Below, piece by piece: positions 14,440 to 18,790 of a stretch of 18,790 nucleotides of DNA. Each line of letters begins with the position of its first letter. Position 1 is the first letter of the stretch. The stretch lies in assembly GCA_937922435.1 (NCBI GenBank), contig CAKZVT010000056.1, positions 1-18,790 on the forward strand, in the 5' to 3' direction. The notes beneath the pieces are model-generated. The model was not told the origin of the DNA. It made no database searches and saw only the letters and a list, made by a program, of their open reading frames with translations. The stretch is from an uncultured Prevotella sp. Lineage in GTDB: Bacteria > Bacteroidota > Bacteroidia > Bacteroidales > Bacteroidaceae. Position numbers and translations under genes: made by a program.

Positions 14440-16413
14440 ATGGCGGAAATTCATAACAACGAGAACAATTATTCGGCCAGTAACATCCAGGTGCTTGAGG
14501 GGCTTGAGGCCGTGCGCAAGCGTCCTGCGATGTACATAGGCGACATCAGCGAGAAAGGTCTGCACCACCTGGTCAACGAGACGGTGGACAACTCCATCGA
14601 CGAGGCCATGGCCGGATACTGTACACATATAGAAGTCACAATCAACGAGGACAACTCAATCACCGTGCAGGACAACGGCCGAGGCATACCCGTCGACGAG
14701 CACAAGAAGCTGCACAAGTCGGCCTTGGAAGTCGTAATGACCGTGCTCCACGCAGGAGGAAAGTTCGACAAAGGCTCTTACAAGGTGTCAGGCGGCCTTC
14801 ACGGCGTGGGCGTGTCGTGTGTCAACGCCCTGTCGACGCGCATGCTGTCGCAGGTGTTCCGCGACGGCAAAATCTACCAGCAGGAGTACGAGAAGGGCAA
14901 GCCCCTGTACCCCGTCAAGGTGGTAGGCGAGACCGAGTTGCGCGGAACGCGCCAGCAGTTCTGGCCAGACCCGACCATCTTCACCACGACAGTCTATAAA
15001 TACGACATCATAGCCAAGCGCATGCGCGAGCTGGCATACCTCAACGCCGGCATAAAAATAACGCTTACCGACCTCCGTCCCGACGAGGAAGGCAAGACGA
15101 AGCAGGAGGTGTTCCATGCCGTTGACGGCCTCAAGGAGTTTGTCCGCTACATAGACCGCCACCGCACACACCTCTTCGACGACGTAATCTACCTCAAGAC
15201 CGAGAAGCAGGGCATACCCATCGAAGTGGCCGTGATGTACAACACCGACTATTCGGAGAACATCCATTCTTACGTCAACAACATCAACACCATAGAAGGC
15301 GGTACTCACCTCATGGGATTCCGCATGGCCTTGACCTCCACTCTCAAGAAGTACGCCGACAATGACCCGGCCATATCGAAGCAAATAGAGAAGGCCAAAA
15401 TCGAAATAGCCGGCGAGGACTTTCGCGAGGGCTTGACCGCCGTAATATCAATCAAGGTGGCCGAGCCGCAGTTCGAGGGCCAGACGAAGACCAAGCTGGG
15501 CAACAGCGAGGTCACGGGAGCCGTGCGCCAGGCAGTGTCAGAGGCTCTGACGTACTACCTGGAAGAGCACCCCAAGGAGGCTAAGCAAATCTGCGACAAG
15601 GTCATACTTGCCGCTACGGCGCGTATCGCGGCGCGTAAGGCGCGTGAGAGCGTGCAGCGCAAGAACCCCATGAGCGGCGGCGGACTACCCGGAAAGCTGG
15701 CCGACTGCTCCAACAAAGACCCCAAGGAGTGCGAAATCTTCCTTGTCGAGGGCGACTCCGCAGGCGGCTCCGCCAAGCAGGGACGCAACCGCTTCACGCA
15801 GGCCATACTGCCTTTGAGGGGAAAAATCCTGAACGTGGAGAAGGTGATGTGGCACAAGGTGTTCGAGAGCGAGTCGGTTATGAACATCATACAGAGCATC
15901 GGCGTGCGCTTCGGCGTTGACGGCGAGGACGACAAGGAGGCCAACATCGACAAGCTGCGCTACGACAAAATCATCATAATGACCGACGCCGACGTCGATG
16001 GTTCGCACATCGACACCCTCATCATGACGCTCTTCTACCGCTTCATGCCTAAGGTAATACAGGAAGGCCACTTGTATATCGCCACTCCGCCGCTTTACCT
16101 CTGCACGTACAAGAACAAGGTAAAGGAGTACTGCTATACCGACCAGCAGCGCCAGGCGTTCCTCGACAAGTACGGAGACGGCATGGAGGACGGCAAGAAC
16201 ATACACACCCAGCGCTACAAAGGTCTTGGAGAGATGAACCCGGAGCAGCTCTGGGAGACCACCATGAACCCCGAGACGCGCCTCCTGAAGCAAGTAACCA
16301 TCGAGAATGCGGCCGAGGCCGACGAGATATTCTCAATGCTCATGGGCGACGATGTGGAACCGCGCCGCCAGTTCATAGAGCAGAACGCCACCTACGCCAA
16401 CATCGATGCATAG
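14440..16413 (+). CDS. gyrB: DNA gyrase subunit B
   Basis: GyrB is the ATPase and TOPRIM subunit of gyrase, which with GyrA introduces negative supercoils. The product has 657 residues, the normal length for gyrases without the proteobacterial insertion. The GHKL ATPase domain shows GLEAVRKRPAMYIGD, ETVDNSIDEA, DNGRGIPVD and GGLHGVGVSCVNALS. The TOPRIM domain contains LVEGDSAGGSAKQGRNR (E437) and DADVDGSHI (D516, D518, D520). The C-terminal tail contains QRYKGLGEMNPEQLWETTM. The ATG at 14440 is chosen over a TTG two codons earlier because MAEIHNNENNYSASNIQVLE is a standard start and ATG is the common codon. It has its own promoter and converges on the OPT transporter. Confidence 0.97.
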   Translation: MAEIHNNENNYSASNIQVLEGLEAVRKRPAMYIGDISEKGLHHLVNETVDNSIDEAMAGYCTHIEVTINEDNSITVQDNGRGIPVDEHKKLHKSALEVVMTVLHAGGKFDKGSYKVSGGLHGVGVSCVNALSTRMLSQVFRDGKIYQQEYEKGKPLYPVKVVGETELRGTRQQFWPDPTIFTTTVYKYDIIAKRMRELAYLNAGIKITLTDLRPDEEGKTKQEVFHAVDGLKEFVRYIDRHRTHLFDDVIYLKTEKQGIPIEVAVMYNTDYSENIHSYVNNINTIEGGTHLMGFRMALTSTLKKYADNDPAISKQIEKAKIEIAGEDFREGLTAVISIKVAEPQFEGQTKTKLGNSEVTGAVRQAVSEALTYYLEEHPKEAKQICDKVILAATARIAARKARESVQRKNPMSGGGLPGKLADCSNKDPKECEIFLVEGDSAGGSAKQGRNRFTQAILPLRGKILNVEKVMWHKVFESESVMNIIQSIGVRFGVDGEDDKEANIDKLRYDKIIIMTDADVDGSHIDTLIMTLFYRFMPKVIQEGHLYIATPPLYLCTYKNKVKEYCYTDQQRQAFLDKYGDGMEDGKNIHTQRYKGLGEMNPEQLWETTMNPETRLLKQVTIENAAEADEIFSMLMGDDVEPRRQFIEQNATYANIDA

Positions 16414-16419
16414 TTTAAA

Positions 16420-16451
16420 GGTAAAAAAGTAAAACGGTAAAGAGGTAAAAC
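16420..16451 (+). repeat. Octamer array GGTAAAAN (4 units)
   Basis: GGTAAAA, AGTAAAA, GGTAAAG and GGTAAAA begin at 16420, 16428, 16436 and 16444, exactly every 8 bp, starting 6 nt after the gyrB stop. The complementary version occurs on the other side of the terminator at 16559-16642. Confidence 0.8.
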
Positions 16452-16472
16452 TTCTCAGACTGTGCATGGCAT

Positions 16473-16523
16473 ATAAGAAAGACGGGAACGCTTGATAAAG
16501 TTCAGCGTTCCCGTCTTTCTTAT
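16473..16523. terminator. Bidirectional terminator between gyrB and the OPT gene
   Basis: ATAAGAAAGACGGGAACGCT (16473-16492) and its exact reverse complement (16504-16523) form a 20-bp perfect stem with an 11-nt loop. The stem starts A-rich and ends T-rich, so each strand ends in a pyrimidine-rich 3' arm, suiting two convergent genes. The stem is long and highly stable. Confidence 0.88.
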
Positions 16524-16558
16524 GTCTGTATAGTTTGTATCTAAAGGCTTCCGGCTGG

Positions 16559-16642
16559 TTTTACCTTTTTATTTTTTTACCGTTTTACCTTTACATTCAC
16601 TATTTTACCTTTTTACTTTTTTACCGTTTTACCTTTTTAACC
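16559..16642 (-). repeat. Octamer array (GGTAAAAN on the minus strand, 9 units) entering the OPT gene
   Basis: TTTTACC or close variants begin at 16559, 16567, 16575 and 16583, then after a register shift at 16603, 16611, 16619, 16627 and 16635, all at 8-bp steps within each block. The last units lie inside the OPT reading frame and encode its KKVKKVKR tail and stop codon. The array is the inverted counterpart of 16420-16451. Confidence 0.8.
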
Positions 16643-18630
16643 TTCTTCGTTGCCTTTATAAAGTAAGTGATGAGCAGGGCGTAAGCCACGAGTGCGCATA
16701 CCTGCGACAACGGATTGGCCAGCCACTCGGCGTTGACAAGGTTGACGTCGGCGAAGCGCAGCAGTGCGCTTACAACTCCCATGAGCGCTCCTCCGGCGAT
16801 GAAGCCGCTGGCGATGAGCGTGCCTTTCTCGCCGCGCGCCTTGTTCTCGTCGGCGTTCTTCGAGCGAGATGTCACGTACCAGTTGATTGCTCCGCCCACG
16901 AGCAGCGGTATGTTAAGCTCTATGGGGATGAACATTCCGAGGGCGAAGGCCAGCGCAGGCACTTTGAGCAGCGTCAGAATGATGGCTATGAGTGCGCCGA
17001 TGCCGTAGAGAACCCAGGGCGCGCCTACGCCGTTCATGAGCGGGTCGATGACCGCCGCCATAGCGTTTGCCTGAGGGGCGGCAAGCTGGCCGCTGGCAAA
17101 GCCGTATGTCTTGTCGAGCAGGAGCATCACTCCGCCTACTGTGGCGGCCGAAACCAGAGTGCCGAGAAACTTCCAAGTCTCCTGCTTCTTGGGCGTTGTG
17201 CCGAGCCAGTAGCCAATCTTCAGGTCGGTGATGAACGCCCCCGACATTGACAGCGCGGTGCATACCACGCCGCCCATGATGAGCGCGGCCACCATGCCTC
17301 CCGTGCCTTTAAGCCCTACGGCCACCATGACTACGGAGGCGAGGATGAGCGTCATGAGCGTCATGCCCGACACTGGGTTGGTTCCTACGATGGCTATTGC
17401 GTTGGCGGCGACGGTTGTGAAGAGGAAGGCTATTACCGCAACGAGCAGTATGCCGACCGTGGCGAAGAGCAGGTTGCCCTTCATTACGCCCATCCAGAAG
17501 AACAGGAAGACCACCAGAAGGGTGACTATCGCGCCTATGGCGATGACCTTGAATGGTATGTCGCGCTGCGTGCGGAGCACCTGCTTGCCGTCGTTCTTGC
17601 CTCCGCGCATCTCGCGTGCGGCCAGGCTGACGGCGTTCTTGATGATGCCCCACGAGTTGATGATGCCTATTACGCCGGCCATTGCTATGCCGCCGATGCC
17701 GATGTACTTGCCGTAAGACGTGAAAATCTGCTCGGGCGACATGTCGCCTACGGCGGTGGCGATGGCCGGGTCCCACTGGTTGAGCACCTGTCCGTCGAAC
17801 AGAACGGCCATGAGCGGCACTATGAGCCACCACACCGCCAGCGAGCCCAAGCAGATGATGAGGGCGTACTTCAGTCCGACGATGTAGCCGAGGCCGAGCA
17901 CCGCCGCGCCCGTGTTGACCTTGAACACGAGCTTCGCCTTGTCGGCCAGCGTCTCGCCGAGGCCGATTACGCGCGTGGTAAAGTTCTCGTTCCACCAGCC
18001 GAAGGTGGCCACGATGAAGTCATACAGTCCGCCCACCAGACCGGCCAGCAGCAACGGCTTGGCCTGCTGGCCGCCCTTTGCTCCGCTGACGAGCACCTGC
18101 GTCGTGGCCGTAGCCTCGGGGAAAGGGTACTTGCCGTGCATGTCGCTGACGAAATACTTGCGAAACGGGATGAGGAACAGTATGCCCAGCACGCCTCCCA
18201 GGAGCGAGCTTAGGAATATTTCGATGAACGACGCGCCCATGCCGGGGTATTTGTCGGCAAGTATGTAGATGGCCGGCAGGGTGAATATTGCGCCTGCCAC
18301 CACCGCGCCCGAGCACGCTCCGATGCTCTGTATGATGACGTTCTCGCCCAAGGGGTTGCGCCGCTTGGCCGCGGTCGATACTCCCACGGCAATTATGGCG
18401 ATGGGTATTGCCGCCTCGAACACCTGTCCCACGCGCAGCCCGAGGTATGCGGCGGCGGCCGAGAAGAGCATCGTCATGAGCACGCCCCACGTCACCGACC
18501 AGCCGTTGACTTCGGGGTAGACCTTGCGCGGGTCCATCACGGGGCGGTACTCCTCGCCCTCTTTCAGTTCGCGGAACGCGTTGTCAGGCAGCCGCATCCC
18601 GTCTTTTTCCAAGTCTTCCATGTCTTTCAT
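16621..18630 (-). CDS. OPT-family oligopeptide/metal-chelate transporter
   Basis: OPT proteins are inner-membrane, proton-coupled importers of small peptides or, in the YSL branch, metal chelates. The substrate cannot be told here. The product has 669 residues with about 14-16 hydrophobic helices after a short acidic cytoplasmic N-terminus. Family motifs include NGWSVTWGVLMTMLFSAAAAY (shown in part: VTWGVLMTMLF, about 47-56), YPFPEATATTQVL (about 168-180) and VGTNPVSGMTLMTLIL (about 415-430). The cytoplasmic loop around 335-358 is basic. The start at 18630 lies about 33 nt after a consensus promoter, and a second Met three codons later is an alternative. The C-terminus, TKKVKKVKR, is encoded by the intergenic octamer repeat and is probably lineage-specific. 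It converges on gyrB, with a shared terminator in the gap. Confidence 0.9.
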   Translation of the reverse strand: MKDMEDLEKDGMRLPDNAFRELKEGEEYRPVMDPRKVYPEVNGWSVTWGVLMTMLFSAAAAYLGLRVGQVFEAAIPIAIIAVGVSTAAKRRNPLGENVIIQSIGACSGAVVAGAIFTLPAIYILADKYPGMGASFIEIFLSSLLGGVLGILFLIPFRKYFVSDMHGKYPFPEATATTQVLVSGAKGGQQAKPLLLAGLVGGLYDFIVATFGWWNENFTTRVIGLGETLADKAKLVFKVNTGAAVLGLGYIVGLKYALIICLGSLAVWWLIVPLMAVLFDGQVLNQWDPAIATAVGDMSPEQIFTSYGKYIGIGGIAMAGVIGIINSWGIIKNAVSLAAREMRGGKNDGKQVLRTQRDIPFKVIAIGAIVTLLVVFLFFWMGVMKGNLLFATVGILLVAVIAFLFTTVAANAIAIVGTNPVSGMTLMTLILASVVMVAVGLKGTGGMVAALIMGGVVCTALSMSGAFITDLKIGYWLGTTPKKQETWKFLGTLVSAATVGGVMLLLDKTYGFASGQLAAPQANAMAAVIDPLMNGVGAPWVLYGIGALIAIILTLLKVPALAFALGMFIPIELNIPLLVGGAINWYVTSRSKNADENKARGEKGTLIASGFIAGGALMGVVSALLRFADVNLVNAEWLANPLSQVCALVAYALLITYFIKATKKVKKVKR

Positions 18631-18669
18631 TATGTTTGTTTGTTATTTCCAGAGTTTCGCATATTGGCG

Positions 18670-18701
18670 CAAAATTAAGAAAAATATGGTTCATCCACAA
18701 A
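18670..18701 (-). promoter_or_regulatory. Promoter of the OPT transporter
   Basis: On the minus strand, TTTG (18701-18698) and TAATTTTG (18677-18670) are separated by exactly 20 nt, a full match to the Bacteroidetes promoter. Transcription should start near 18663, giving a leader of about 30 nt. Confidence 0.77.
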
Positions 18702-18735
18702 CCTTTTGGGTGAAATGTATGGTTCATTAATGAAC
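18685..18735. promoter_or_regulatory. Possible operator sites at the OPT promoter
   Basis: TATGGTTCAT occurs twice in the same orientation, at 18685-18694 (between the -33 and -7 elements) and 18718-18727, 33 bp (about three helical turns) apart. The second copy runs into a perfect 14-bp palindrome, GTTCATTAATGAAC (18722-18735). The arrangement suits a dimeric regulator with one site overlapping the promoter. I cannot name the regulator. Confidence 0.45.
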
Positions 18736-18772
18736 ACACTCTACCTTAAGCCAGGCGGTCGGTAACTGTCAT

Positions 18773-18790
18773 TCCGCGCTCCGACGCGGA
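18773..18790. repeat. Inverted repeat cut by the window edge
   Basis: TCCGCG (18773-18778) pairs with CGCGGA (18785-18790) around CTCCGA. The preceding bases ATT suggest the palindrome would extend if the next bases were AAT. The window ends here, so its full size and neighbour are unknown. Confidence 0.4.

Overview
The window looks like a chromosomal segment from a Prevotella-type member of the Bacteroidales. The evidence is the Bacteroidetes promoter signature (TTTG, 20 nt, TAnnTTTG) in front of several genes, the SusC/SusD-style glycan-uptake locus, lipoproteins with acidic residues after the lipid cysteine, a SusR-like membrane regulator, and short-period tandem repeats filling the intergenic gaps. 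Coding regions are clearly GC-richer than the gaps between them. The genus is an inference; the sequence alone does not fix the species.

Layout. Positions 1-472 are non-coding and hold a 22-bp-period hairpin array that supplies the recO terminator. recO (473-1198, minus) is divergent from a tRNA-Glu(UUC)-rpsT unit (1325-1683) driven by one consensus promoter. Next comes a polysaccharide utilization locus (PUL) on the plus strand: a SusR-like regulator (1870-3510) with its own consensus promoter and a strong terminator, then a GH97 alpha-glucosidase (3815-5977), SusC (6306-9317), SusD (9325-10824), a SusE-like surface glycan-binding lipoprotein (10848-12341) and a GH66 dextranase-family lipoprotein (12346-14127). 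gyrB (14440-16413) follows on the plus strand and converges on an OPT-family transporter (16621-18630, minus) across a 20-bp perfect terminator stem.

How the PUL should work (family knowledge plus inference): GH66 cuts alpha-1,6-glucan (dextran) at the cell surface, SusD and the SusE-like protein hold the chains, SusC imports isomalto-oligosaccharides, and periplasmic GH97 releases glucose. The regulator probably senses an oligosaccharide in the periplasm and activates the GH97/susC-susD-susE-GH66 genes. The gene set resembles the known dextran PUL of Bacteroides thetaiotaomicron, but no GH31 gene is present here.

The least explained material is intergenic. There are three copies of a composite element made of imperfectly palindromic 22-bp units, followed by a partly conserved flank and G-rich short-period arrays. 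There are also arrays with periods of 7, 8 and 9 bp, including an octamer array that runs into and encodes the C-terminus of the OPT transporter. I found no CRISPR array, transposase, integrase, phage gene or defence system. The protein-coding genes all belong to known families.
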